From Actinomadura harenae (GTDB lineage: Bacteria > Actinomycetota > Actinomycetes > Streptosporangiales > Streptosporangiaceae): 64,000 bases of DNA. This document shows, in pieces, positions 1-7,909 of this stretch. The stretch covers positions 1-64,000 of the forward strand of contig NZ_RFFG01000036.1 of assembly GCF_003696215.1 (NCBI RefSeq). The letters are read 5' to 3'. The number at the start of each line of letters is the position of its first letter. Position 1 is the first letter of the stretch. The position numbers were made by a program, and so were the translations under genes. The notes under the pieces were generated by a model. The model was not told the origin of the DNA, made no database searches, and was given only the letters and a program-made list of their open reading frames with translations.

Positions 1-154
1 TCGGGGTGTCCGGCGCGTACAGCTCCCGTGGGACGGTCCGAAGCGCCGCCTCCACCGAGGGCGGAAGCGTGAGGCCCTTCCCTTCCTGGTCGGCGATCAG
101 CCGGTCGACCATGCGGTCGCGGAGGTTCGCGCTCTCCAGTGTGTCGACGGTCAT
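1..154 (-). CDS. N-terminus of a PCMT-like (FxLD-type) methyltransferase, cut by window edge
   Basis: Only the first 51 residues are visible; the gene starts at the ATG at 154 and runs off the left edge. The fragment opens MTVDTLESANLRDRMVDRL and ends VEAALRTVPRELYAPDTP. The layout 'VEAALR-TVPR-x-x-(F/Y)-x-P' is the N-terminal cap of protein-L-isoaspartate O-methyltransferase-like SAM enzymes, and is close to the actinobacterial group found with FxLD lanthipeptides (established family knowledge). The SAM-binding domain lies outside the window, so the substrate cannot be judged. No FxLD precursor peptide was seen next to it inside the window. Confidence 0.6.
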   Translation of the reverse strand, partial: MTVDTLESANLRDRMVDRLIADQEGKGLTLPPSVEAALRTVPRELYAPDTP

Positions 155-454
155 GACGGCGTCCTCCCGGAATCGTGGCCTGCGGCGGCCTGAGCGGTGC
201 AGGCGCGTGCTGGTGTACCGCCCGGCCATGCTGCCCGAACGAGCCGCCAGCCCCCGCGTGAACAGTTGCTCGACTTGGTTGTTTTCCTCTAAGGCGCACG
301 TCGGCGCGGCTCGGAGTTTTTGCCGTGTGTGGCTCCTGCGTCGGGGGTCGTCCCGTCGAAGTGGCCTTGGCTGTAGTGAAATCGCTTCTGCGGTCCCGTT
401 GAAGGGGGCAGGCTGGAGCCGAGGCTGAAGTGCTGAAAGTTCGGGGAGCCGCTG
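155..454. other. Intergenic region, no gene seen
   Basis: About 300 bases lie between the methyltransferase start and the broken regulator. No reading frame here resembles a protein family. It presumably carries the promoter of the minus-strand methyltransferase, but I see no convincing -35/-10 pair. Confidence 0.4.
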
Positions 455-900
455 ATGGCAGGCCGCGGCAACCGCCAGTCGAACACCGCCCTCGAGGCGT
501 TACTCCAGCAGGCGCGATGGACTCCCGGGCAGCTCGCGCGCGCGGTGAACCGCCTGGGCCGCGAGGCAGGTCTGAACCTGCGCTACGACGACACCGCGGT
601 TCACCACTGGCTGTCGGGGACCCTTCCACGGGTCCCCGTCCGTCCCCTGGTGTGCGAGGCGCTCGCGCGACGCCTCGAGCGACCCATCACCCTGTTCGCC
701 GCCGGCCTGGGCCCCTGTCAGACCGAACCCACCCCGGCCGCGGACACCGATCGAGGGTGTCCCACCGCCTGGGCGCCTACCCCAGCCTCACCATGCCACC
801 AGGCCCCGAACCTCAGGAAGCCGAACTGGCCCGCCTCCTCGAGCTGAACCAGCGCCTGCACTCCATCGCCCGCGCCAACCAGGAAACCGACCAGACCTGA
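455..900 (+). pseudogene. Truncated HTH-type regulator
   Basis: The frame starting at ATG 455 begins MAGRGNRQSNTALEALLQQA and continues through ARAVNRLGREAGLNLRYDDT to AVHHWLSGTLPRVPVRPLV. This is the usual N-terminal DNA-binding part of long actinobacterial regulators that carry a TPR-like C-terminus several hundred residues long. After about 90 residues the similarity stops and the frame becomes low-complexity, ending at 847. A different frame then supplies a plausible protein end (AELARLLELNQRLHSIARA, stop at 900), which suggests a deletion with a frame change. Nothing downstream resembles the missing domain, so I call a remnant rather than a short functional repressor. Confidence 0.5.
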
Positions 901-1365
901 CCCGCCCCCTGGGCGGACGCCACCGGCCACACAGCCCGGGTCCGCGGCGGGCCCCCAGGGGAGGGGAGCGCGACGCGGCACCTCCAAAACGCGCGCACAT
1001 GAGCAAGACCCCGCAACAGCAGGGCGCAGGTGCGCTGGGCGGCGAGGAACAGGTGCCGGTTGGCGGGGGTGACTCCGAGGTGGAAGTAGTTGACCAGCGG
1101 GGGCGCAGTTGTCGATCAGCGGGAGTGTCTGCAGGTGGCCCCGGCCGGGGGCCTCCAGGTGTCAGAGGATGGGCGGACGGCCGGGGCACCTCACCAAGAG
1201 CGAGCCGAAGCCGCGGACGCTGTTCACCAAACTCACCGGAGCGTGAGGGTTCGAGTGAGCCTTGGGAGGGTCTTGAAGACTCTCGGGGCGCTTTGGCCCC
1301 AAGCGTGCTGGTCGCCTCGGTGGGCTCCCGGCCTGGCTCCGATCGCGGGAACCCAGAGGAGTGTT
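901..1365. other. Intergenic region with possible decayed coding sequence
   Basis: No complete gene is supported. On the minus strand near 985-1100 one frame reads FHLGVTPANRHLFLAAQRTC, which looks protein-like but has no start, no stop in context and no family I recognise. The last bases carry the ribosome-binding site AGAGGA of the Nudix gene at 1355-1360. Confidence 0.35.
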
Positions 1366-1965
1366 GTGCGTATCGAGGACAATCCGATTCGGGGGCTCAT
1401 CCGGGACCTGGTCGCAGGTGTCGACGCCTACGACGACCGGGAGAGCTCCGACCAGAAATGGATGCTCGAGTGGATCGATTCCAGCGCGGAGATCTTCCGC
1501 CAGGAGAAGCCGATGACCCCGCCCGAGCATCTCGCCGTCTACGCAGCCCTGCTGGACGAGGACGACGGGGCGATCATGCTCGTCAGCCACCTCAAGGCGC
1601 GGCGGTGGCTGTGCCCCGGTGGTCACGTCGACCCCGACGAGGATCCCCGCGAGACCGTGGTGCGGGAACTTCAGGAAGAGCTCGATGTGGACCCGGGGTT
1701 CCACTCCCGGTTCGGTGACGGGCCGGCCTTCCTCTCGGTCACCGAGACCGTCCCTCCGCATTCGCACACCGACGTCACGCTCTGGTTCGTGCTGTCGATG
1801 CCGCGGCGCTCGCCGATCACGCCTGACCCAGCGGAGTTCTCGGCGGTGCGCTGGTTCCAGCTGGACGACCCGGAAGGCTGGCAGGCCGAGAACTGCTTCG
1901 ACCCGGAGATGAGCCGGTTCGTGAGGAAGGTCGCTGCCGCGTTGGAGCCCGTGGACGTCTCCTGA
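1366..1965 (+). CDS. Nudix hydrolase
   Basis: This 199-residue protein carries a full Nudix box at about residues 84-106: G-x5-E-x7-REL-QEEL-D-V, read as GHVDPDEDPRETVV then RELQEELDV. The glutamates of REx2EE bind the divalent metal in this family. Nudix enzymes hydrolyse nucleoside diphosphates linked to another group; the exact substrate cannot be told from the sequence. The GTG at 1366 is chosen because AGAGGA sits five bases upstream; longer frames reaching 1090 have no such site and lose protein-like composition. It stands alone, convergent with the broken phosphatase-like gene on the other strand. Confidence 0.85.
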   Translation: MRIEDNPIRGLIRDLVAGVDAYDDRESSDQKWMLEWIDSSAEIFRQEKPMTPPEHLAVYAALLDEDDGAIMLVSHLKARRWLCPGGHVDPDEDPRETVVRELQEELDVDPGFHSRFGDGPAFLSVTETVPPHSHTDVTLWFVLSMPRRSPITPDPAEFSAVRWFQLDDPEGWQAENCFDPEMSRFVRKVAAALEPVDVS

Positions 1966-1986
1966 CCGCAGCGGCCGGGCGGCCCG

Positions 1987-2583
1987 TCACCGTGAATCCG
2001 CCAGGGTGACGGTAGCGAGCAGAGCGGCGTGGTCGGTGTGCCGCGCGACCCGTGGCGTGTGGTCGTAGAGGCAGGTGTCGATGGTCCCCACATGGGGGCT
2101 CGCCAGGGCGTGGTCAAGGTGTTGGGCTCCGTAGCGGTCGCTGAGGCAGCTTTGGCCGCCGGTGGGGTTCTTGTGACGGTAGGCGTCCTGGGTGCCCAGG
2201 CCGATCAGGCCGGTGTAGAAGTCGTAGTCGTGTTGGCGGAACGCCGGCAGTGCCGGGACGTGGCCGGGCTCGATCACGTTCAGGTCGCCGGCGATGCACA
2301 GGCGTGCTGTGTCCAGGCCGTGCAGGTAGGCCAGGAGCTGCTGCTGGAAGTCGTGGCGGCGGGTGCTGCTGTCGTCGGTCATCCCGTTGGCCGGCCCGTA
2401 CACCCCGACCAGCTGCACGGCGGTCGTGGCGGCTGGTGAGCCGAGGGTCACGGCAACGATCCGAGGGTCGGGCAATTGTGGCGTGATCAGCTCGGTGGTG
2501 AAGCCGTGGGTGGCGATCAGAGTGTGGTGGCGTGCGGCGCTCCACGCGGGGTGGAGGCGGACGTTGTAGCCGTCGGCGCGCAG
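1987..2583 (-). pseudogene. C-terminal half of an endonuclease/exonuclease/phosphatase family protein
   Basis: About 195 residues match the C-terminal half of the EEP fold. The GDLNVIEPGHVP segment is the family's GDxN motif. LDHALASPHVG and the final RHTDHAALLATV (catalytic D-H pair) follow in the expected order. The N-terminal half with the first metal-binding residues is missing: the similarity begins abruptly near 2583, where an oppositely oriented ABC-transporter fragment starts. The open frame continues to 3504, but that part is antisense to the ABC fragment and the AraC gene and is not protein-like. I read this as a gene cut by a rearrangement. Confidence 0.7.
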
Positions 2584-2945
2584 TACCTCGACCGCAAGCC
2601 CGCCGCCCTGTCCGGCGGCCAGCGCCAGCGCGTCGCGATGGGCCGCGCGATCGTCCGGCAGCCGTAGGCGTTCCTCATGGACGAGCCGCTGTCGAACCTG
2701 GACGCCAAGCTCCGCGTGTCCATGCGCGCCTCGCTGAGCCAGCTCCACGCGAGCCTCGGCGTCACCACCGTGTACGTCACGCACGACCAGGTCGAGGCCA
2801 TGACCCTCGGCACCCGCGTCTGCGTCCTGCGCGAGGGCAAGCTCCAGCAGGTCGACACCCCGCAGCGCCTGTTCGACCACCCCGTGAACCTGTTCGTCGC
2901 CGGGTTCATCGGCTCCCCCGCCATGAACTTCGTCGAGGCTTGGAT
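2584..2945 (+). pseudogene. Fragment of a UgpC/MsmX-type ABC transporter ATPase with an in-frame TAG
   Basis: The fragment begins at the ABC signature ([20 protein letters not shown]), then has an in-frame TAG at 2665-2667. It continues in the same frame through Walker B ([15 protein letters not shown]), the H-loop ([16 protein letters not shown]) and [10 protein letters not shown], the usual start of the sugar-importer-type C-terminal domain. In relatives the stop position is normally Gln, so a CAG to TAG change is the simplest reading. Walker A and the whole N-terminal half are absent, and the regulatory domain is missing after about 2945. It cannot make a working ATPase. It abuts the truncated EEP gene, marking a recombination scar. 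Confidence 0.8.
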
Positions 2946-2989
2946 CGAGGTTGGAAGGAGTGTTGATCAACTTCGCCCAAGCAGGGTAT

Positions 2990-3023
2990 GCATCGCGTGC
3001 GGTTTTGCTGTGCAATGCGTGCG
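2990..3023 (+). promoter_or_regulatory. Direct repeat upstream of the AraC-type gene
   Basis: GCATCGCGTGCG (2990-3001) and GCAATGCGTGCG (3012-3023) differ at two bases and are 22 bp apart, two helical turns. AraC-family proteins typically bind tandem direct half-sites at this spacing. The position, 50-80 bp before the regulator's start, suggests autoregulation. This is inference from layout only. Confidence 0.4.
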
Positions 3024-3072
3024 CCGATGGCTGGGCCGACGGGGCTGCCTCCGGTCGGCGTGATCTTGTAAC

Positions 3073-4143
3073 GTGCCTGGTGTGCGCGTTGCGGAAGATG
3101 AGGCCCCTCTGGGGCGATGTGGCGAACTCGACGCGGCCGGGTCCATGGCGGATAAGGTCGGCTGGTACACCGAAGTGCTGTCCCGTACGTCGATGCCGTC
3201 GGAGATCCACCCCACCAACTCCGACGAATTCCATGCCGAAGGGACTCTGCTGGGCCTCGGGGCCATTCGGGTGGCCAGGTTCACCCACTCCCCGCTTCTC
3301 TCGCGCCGAACGCCGAGACTGATCCGCGCGGGGGACCCGGAGCAGTACCAGCTGGTGCTGCTCCTCAAAGGTGCCGCATGGTTCACGCAGAATGGATTCG
3401 AGGCGAGCCTTCAACCTCGGGACATGGCACTGTGGGACACCTCCCGCCCCTATGAATACGGCTCGGGACTGGACGGCCGCGACGTCGAGGCGGTCGTCCT
3501 CCAAATTCCCAAGGCCGTGATGCCGCTGCCGGCTCAGCAGGTTGACCGGTTCCTGGCTCGGCGCCTCACCGCCGGCAAAGGGCTAGAGGTGGTCTTGTCA
3601 GACTTCTTGCTCTCGCTCACCATCAATGGCCCTGACACCTGTCCAGGCAGCCTGGACGCCCTGGGGAGCATGGCGGTGGAGTTGGTCGCCGCCAGCCTCG
3701 CCCAACAGCTCGGAGCCCAGCGGGAAACTCCAGCCGAGGTCCGCGCTCACGTGTTGCTCCGCCGGATCAACAGTTTCATCGACCAGAACCTGGGCCAGCC
3801 CGACCTGACTCCCCGCCTGATCGCCGACCGTCACCACATCTCGCTGCGGACGCTCTACACGCTGTTCGAGGGCGAACCCGAGGGGGTCGCGGAGTCAATC
3901 CGGCGCCGCAGACTCGAGCAGTGCCGCGCTGACCTCTCTTCCCCGAGACTGCAGGACGAGCCGGTCCAGGCCATCGCCGGCCGCTGGGGCTTCGCCAACG
4001 CCCCGGCCTTCAGCCGCCTTTTCCGCGTCGTCTACGGAACCACCCCCAGCGACTACCGTCACCACATCCTCGGCACCCGAGAACACGCCTCGGACGCCGC
4101 GGCTGATGGTGAGATGCCAGCGTTGGTCCCAGGCCCGTCATGA
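3073..4143 (+). CDS. AraC-family transcriptional regulator (AraC-binding-like domain)
   Basis: The 356-residue protein has the actinobacterial two-part layout. Residues about 25-230 form the AraC-binding-like domain, with LSRRTPRLIRAGDPEQYQLV and the WDTSRPYEYG segment typical of it. Residues about 235-340 are a double helix-turn-helix: LIADRHHISLRTLYTLF in the first helix pair, and AIAGRWGFANAPAFSRLF then TTPSDYR in the second. GTG 3073 is used; the ATG at 3145 would remove part of the N-terminal cap and neither has a clear ribosome-binding site. Nothing next to it is obviously its target; the adjacent genes are broken. Its inducer is unknown. Confidence 0.85.
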   Translation: MPGVRVAEDEAPLGRCGELDAAGSMADKVGWYTEVLSRTSMPSEIHPTNSDEFHAEGTLLGLGAIRVARFTHSPLLSRRTPRLIRAGDPEQYQLVLLLKGAAWFTQNGFEASLQPRDMALWDTSRPYEYGSGLDGRDVEAVVLQIPKAVMPLPAQQVDRFLARRLTAGKGLEVVLSDFLLSLTINGPDTCPGSLDALGSMAVELVAASLAQQLGAQRETPAEVRAHVLLRRINSFIDQNLGQPDLTPRLIADRHHISLRTLYTLFEGEPEGVAESIRRRRLEQCRADLSSPRLQDEPVQAIAGRWGFANAPAFSRLFRVVYGTTPSDYRHHILGTREHASDAAADGEMPALVPGPS

Positions 4144-4172
4144 GGGCCCGCATGTGGCAGCGCGCGGAGGCC

Positions 4173-4278
4173 CGGCCTTGCCGTGGTTCGCCGTACGAGG
4201 GGACGAGCACTCTGTGAGTGGTCAATGTGCAAGGGGCCGACGGAATCTCATCAGGCGCAAGCCTGTTCCCGCCGGCCC
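4173..4278 (+). repeat. Duplicated hairpin element, copy 1
   Basis: This 106-base stretch is repeated at 6269-6375. The shared blocks are CGGCCTTGCCG at the left, CACTCTGTGAGTGGTC in the middle and a two-level hairpin at the right. The outer arms are 4234-4245 and 4267-4278 (10 of 12 pairs). The inner stem CAGGC/GCCTG (4252-4256, 4261-4265) is capped by a GCAA tetraloop. It lies between two converging genes, so it could end transcription from both sides. Confidence 0.65.
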
Positions 4279-4307
4279 TCCATGCTCCCTGCCGCCGACG
4301 TCCGCCG

Positions 4308-4742
4308 CTAGCGGGGCGGGGCAGAAGCCTTGCGGCATTCAGCCCCCATCGTGGACAGGGCCGTTTCCACGCGCCCCCTCCACACCTGCGCCGCCTGGTT
4401 CTCGCTGTAGTTCATGCGGTCCGGGTTGGGGAGACCGACCATCCAGCGATACGCCTCGACCCACGCAGATGGAGCCCGATTGAGGTCATCCCAGCGGGGA
4501 TCAATCCGCGCGGCTCGGGCGGACAGGTTCGCTGTTTGGCCCTCTGCCTGGCTGGCCGGCACAACTTGCTCGTGGCTGTTCGCTGCGCTGCCCTTGACGC
4601 TTCGGTGTATCCGCTCGCACGCTTGCCGAGCGAATCCGGCCGCTTGCGAGCCGCCGTCCCGGCCGGAACAGCCAACCAGCACCAGCGTGGCCGTGATCAC
4701 ACCGCACAGGATTCGAACACGGTTCGTCGTCCCAAACGACAA
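4308..4742 (-). CDS. Putative lipoprotein of unknown function
   Basis: The 144-residue protein starts with a short basic stretch and a hydrophobic segment ending TLVLVGC, a lipobox with Cys25 as the expected lipid-modified residue, followed by SGRDGG as a flexible linker. The mature part of about 120 residues is mostly helical and charged; it has one further Cys pair (ACERI and GAECRK) that could form a disulfide. I recognise no family. It would sit on the outer face of the membrane. It is flanked by copy 1 of the hairpin element downstream and by a broken transposase upstream, so it belongs to the roughly 2.1-kb segment bounded by the two repeat copies. Confidence 0.6.
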   Translation of the reverse strand: MSFGTTNRVRILCGVITATLVLVGCSGRDGGSQAAGFARQACERIHRSVKGSAANSHEQVVPASQAEGQTANLSARAARIDPRWDDLNRAPSAWVEAYRWMVGLPNPDRMNYSENQAAQVWRGRVETALSTMGAECRKASAPPR

Positions 4743-4835
4743 CCAGTCGGTGGCGTGATCCGCGCCTTCGACACGCTCCGTCCTCGGGGACCGTCGCAGT
4801 TGCTCATCAACCGCTGAGCTGCCGGCGCGGCCCGC

Positions 4836-5168
4836 TCATGGGGACGTCATGAAGTCGTTCACCGGGTTGTACTCCATCCGTGTCGGATGCTTGCCCTTGG
4901 GGATCTCGAACAGGACCCATCCCCGGACGCAGTCGCCGACTCGCACGACCTTCGGCGGTGGTGCTGGGTAGAGCGGGACGCTGAACCAGTCGTCCGCCCA
5001 TTCGCCTGGCGGCCGCCCCACAGCAGCATTCGACATGCCGTCGGCACGCCAGAATGATCTGTGCCCGCTCGGCCGCCTTCGGTCCCATGCCCCCGTCCGA
5101 CGCACCAACTCGGCACGCTCGTCCTCAGACAGCGTGATCGACACAGCAGAAGGCCCAGAATGCGACAC
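4836..5168 (-). pseudogene. Scarred IS630 transposase N-terminus joined to a DUF4352-like tail
   Basis: The first residues, VSITLSEDERAELVRRTG, are the start of an IS630-type transposase. The next expected block (KAAERAQIILA) is found in a neighbouring frame, and ADGMSNAAVG then returns in the first frame, so two compensating frameshifts are present. The C-terminal half is unrelated: VVRVGDCVRGWVLFEIPKGK is the kind of strand found at the end of DUF4352-like secreted proteins. I read a transposase start fused by deletion to the end of a lost extracellular protein. A functional chimera is possible but unlikely. Confidence 0.5.
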
Positions 5169-5237
5169 CAGAAAAGGGCAGCAACTTACCCTCGTGATTT
5201 GCGGCGCATCACACTAGATCCCCACCCGAGGGAACAT

Positions 5238-5378
5238 GTGGATCTCCAGCGGTACGGCACCGCACTGTGCGGGTGCTCCACCGGCGACCCGTACCAGGAC
5301 CCCGAATGGCCCTGCGACACCATCCGCGCTCTCGACAACGTCCTGCCCGACAGCGAATACCCGGAGGCCCGCGAGTGA
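5238..5378 (+). CDS. Small phage-like hypothetical protein
   Basis: A 46-residue protein starting at GTG 5238 with GAGGGA five bases upstream. It contains CGCSTGDPYQDPEWPCDTIR, a Cys-rich block with aromatic residues like the short proteins next to Zn-ribbon genes in actinophages and integrated elements. It directly precedes the broken Zn-ribbon gene and would be transcribed with it. No function can be assigned. Confidence 0.4.
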   Translation: MDLQRYGTALCGCSTGDPYQDPEWPCDTIRALDNVLPDSEYPEARE

Positions 5379-5430
5379 TCCGCGCCGCCTGCGACCACTA
5401 GCCCATCCACGATCGGGGGGAACCTCTGGG

Positions 5431-6256
5431 CTCACCTGCCCCGTCGCCTACTGCGACCGCACCATGCCCGGCACCGCCACCATCTGCGGCGCCTGTTCGA
5501 ACAACCTCGCCCGCTCCCTCGCCGACGTACCCTGGCTCGTCCAGGAGCTCGACCTCGTCCTGTCCCTGCAGACCTCGAAGGCCGGCGGCGGTAGGTCGAC
5601 GGAGACCCGCTCGCTTATGGCGAGCGCGCCTCCCTCGCCGAGGAACCCCTCCGCAACGCGCTCGTGGGTTGGGTTCGCGACCTGCGCGAGCGCGAGCCGC
5701 ACAAGCGCTACGGCCCCGCCTGCGCGGCCTGCGAGCACCCGTCGCGCGCCATGCTCGCACCGCTGCACGGCACGCTCCCGTCGATGGCGGCCTGGCTCCA
5801 TGCCCGCTCCCACTGGCTGCTCCGGCACCCCGCGGTCGTCGAGATCCACGAGGAGATCACCGATGCCGTCCACGGTGCACGCCGCGCGATCGACCGACCG
5901 CGCGGCTACGTGTATGCCGGGCCCTGCAACGCCTGCGAGATCGCCCTGTACGCCAAGCCGGGCGCGACGAACGTACGGTGCCGGGAGTGCCGCGCCGTGC
6001 ACGACGTCGAGGCCCGCCGCGAATGGATGCGGCGCGAATGCGAGCATCTGCTCGGGTCATCGTCGTGGGTCGCGATGGCCTGCACCGGACTCGGTGTCCT
6101 CGTCGCCGAATCCACGGTCCGCATGGGGTGGAGCGCGGAAAGCTTCAGCCGCGCGACCATGCCGCCACGTTCACCGGGAAGGCGCGCCGCCCGCTGTACA
6201 GGGTGGGGGACGTCATCGCCGTCGCGACCGGGCAGATGCTCGCGTACAGCACATAA
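5431..6256 (+). pseudogene. Frameshifted Zn-ribbon / excisionase-like gene
   Basis: Three frames carry pieces of one protein in order. Piece one (from 5431) has a first Zn ribbon, CPVAYCDRTMPGTATICGAC. Piece two (from about 5650) has VGWVRDLRE, a linker, then a second Zn-ribbon-like part with CNACEIALYAKPGA and VRCRECRAVHDVEARREW. Piece three (to 6256) ends KARRPLYRVGDVIAV, the usual last helix of a winged-helix or excisionase-like domain. Such proteins occur in actinophages and integrative elements. At least two frame changes plus the lack of a start before the first ribbon make it a pseudogene. Confidence 0.65.
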
Positions 6257-6268
6257 CCGGGTGAGCGG

Positions 6269-6375
6269 CGGCCTTGCCGCGGCGCGCCGTTCGATGAATC
6301 TGAACACTCTGTGAGTGGTCATGTGCATGGGGCCGATGGGAGGCTCAGCAGGCGCAAGCTTGTTCCCATCGGCCC
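6269..6375 (+). repeat. Duplicated hairpin element, copy 2
   Basis: Second copy of the element at 4173-4278. Here the outer stem is perfect over 12 bp (6330-6341 with 6364-6375, arm GGGCCGATGGGA). The inner stem is CAGGC/GCTTG with the same GCAA loop, and one pair has become G-T. It again lies between a plus-strand gene remnant and a minus-strand gene. Confidence 0.65.
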
Positions 6376-6547
6376 ATAACTATTTGTCGAGCCTGAGGGT
6401 GAGTCTCATCGCCACCAAACGTCCCAAAGATTCATACCCGGCCGCACGGCCGCGCAATTGGGGATCGGCGATCAGTTCAAATGCCCGAAAGGTGGAATTG
6501 CACAGATGGCCCCTGATGCGGAGAGCGGCGACAGTGACCCGCAGAGC

Positions 6548-6883
6548 CTAAGCCCGGGACTCCATCCAGTAGTGACCGGGATTAATTACGCAGGACCCAC
6601 TGTACACTTCGCTTGTCCTTCCAGGGGGTGCCCATTCGCCATAGAGGGTAGTCGTATATGGATATCGGTCGGTGTTGCACTGGGCGACGGCCCTGTAGGT
6701 AGTAGAGCCATACCCGTCGCAACGGACGCCTGCGTACGTCTCTTTCCAGCCGGAGGCCCACTGATAGTAAGTCCAATTGCAGTTCCAGATCTCGGCGTGA
6801 GCCGGGGTGGAAACGGCGGAGACGACTCCCGTTGTGATGGCGAGCGTCATGAGTGACGCCATGGCCTTTTTGCGGATTCTCAC
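6548..6883 (-). CDS. Small secreted protein
   Basis: A 111-residue protein starting at GTG 6883 with AGGAG upstream. Residues 1-30 are a classical signal peptide: MRIRKK, a hydrophobic core, then TPAHA for signal peptidase I after residue 30. The mature part of about 81 residues has four cysteines (WNC, VRC, AQC, GSC) and many Trp and Tyr, which suggests a compact disulfide-bonded extracellular domain. I recognise no family. The gene converges on copy 2 of the hairpin element, which may end its transcript. Confidence 0.65.
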   Translation of the reverse strand: MRIRKKAMASLMTLAITTGVVSAVSTPAHAEIWNCNWTYYQWASGWKETYAGVRCDGYGSTTYRAVAQCNTDRYPYTTTLYGEWAPPGRTSEVYSGSCVINPGHYWMESRA

Positions 6884-7505
6884 TAGCGACTCCTGGTGAT
6901 CGCGAGGGCTTTGTTCCTCACAGCGGGAATCTAGGGTCTGCGGGACGTGTCGATGTGTGCGCGACGTGCAGCTTCACATGCAATGTGTGCACCCATGCCT
7001 GCGGGGACGGAGCGTCATCGACTCGTGCGATTTTGTGAGCGGAATCCATGTCAACATTGGGATAGATGGAGACTGGTTGGATACTGAAGCTCATGTTCGC
7101 GCCATTCGTCCCACCTCGCGTGACGCGCACCTTTAAGTGGGATATGTCGGAGTCGTGGGTGGATCGCGCATGACGAGGGCCTTGGTCGGCCACTGGACCG
7201 TGTCACGGAGTTGCGGGAGGGGCTCTTGGTGTCGGCCAGGTCACCGTGACCGTGGCCCGAGGTGCTCGGACGCGGCCGACTTGCTTTTGAGAAAGCTGTG
7301 ACGCAAGATTTGTGTAACCTGATCTACGTGTGGCCAAAGCCCGGCCCTGCCCGGGCCTTCCGCGTGGCCGGGGTGGCGACCTGCCAGGCTGTGGTCCCGA
7401 GTCTCCGGCGACGGCGGGCGGAACTGAGGGGTCCCGCTCCGCCGCCGCCGGCACCTCCCGCGAGGCGCGTAGCCACTCCCGTGAACTTCAGCCCATCGCG
7501 GGCCC
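6884..7505. other. Long intergenic region
   Basis: About 620 bases without a convincing gene. The first part must hold the promoter of the secreted protein. The open frames at 7203-7525 on both strands are low-complexity and match nothing I know. Confidence 0.4.
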
Positions 7506-7600
7506 GTCACCTCGTAGTTGCGTAAGCGCGCTTACGCAACTACGAGGTGACCCGCGGCCCCGTAGGGCCCTTGAGGTACGCAAGTCGACTTGCGTACCTC
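7506..7600. repeat. Two large perfect palindromes with a small hairpin between them
   Basis: Positions 7506-7551 form a perfect 46-bp palindrome centred at 7528/7529 with centre CGTAAGCG/CGCTTACG. Positions 7573-7600 form a second perfect palindrome of 28 bp (half GAGGTACGCAAGTC). Between them GGCCC-CGTA-GGGCC (7556-7569) makes a third stem. Both palindromes contain GAGGT and ACGCAA words, so they look like two versions of one site. They could be operators, a recombinase site or a cruciform-type signal. Confidence 0.75.
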
Positions 7601-7753
7601 GCTAGTGCTCCTACCGACTCGCCCAGGACCGCGCCCGAGACCAGGTGGCCAGCCGACCACCACACCACAGCTCACGATGGCGGGACGGGGCAGCGTACTG
7701 GTGAGCTCCCGTATTCGACTGTCGCCGGTTCCCCGTGGAGCCCCGCCTGGATG

Positions 7754-7894
7754 GTTACCGTAGGTAATCTGATAGCGGCGTGCGACAACGGGGCCGGCCT
7801 CCTGGAGATGCTGACGGATGGTCGCGGTGAGTCCGGGAGTGGGGATGCCGAGGTCGTTGATCAGCTCGGCGGGAGCGTGAAGCATTTGTCCCAC
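7754..7894 (-). pseudogene. Possible integrase C-terminal remnant
   Basis: The minus-strand frame from 7894 reads LINDLGIPTPGLTATIRQHL and then QEAGPVVARRYQITYGNHP. The pattern 'GIPxxxLTAxIRQHLxEAGPVVAxxxGY' occurs near the ends of actinobacterial recombinase or plasmid-borne proteins, as far as I remember. The similarity lasts only about 45 residues before the frame turns low-complexity and enters the palindromes. I mark it as a remnant with low confidence. Confidence 0.3.
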
Positions 7895-7909
7895 CCCCGC
7901 CTGGGGCTG

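Noticed and set aside
1-154. A lanthipeptide cluster at the left edge
   Set aside because: Only the methyltransferase N-terminus is visible; no precursor peptide, dehydratase or cyclase gene is in the window.
1987-3504. The whole 505-codon minus-strand frame as one protein
   Set aside because: Only the part below about 2583 matches the EEP fold; the rest is antisense to the ABC fragment and AraC gene.
7506-7551. Reading the 46-bp palindrome as a protelomerase (hairpin telomere) site
   Set aside because: The shape fits, but there is no protelomerase gene or plasmid-type replication gene in the window, so the claim cannot be supported.
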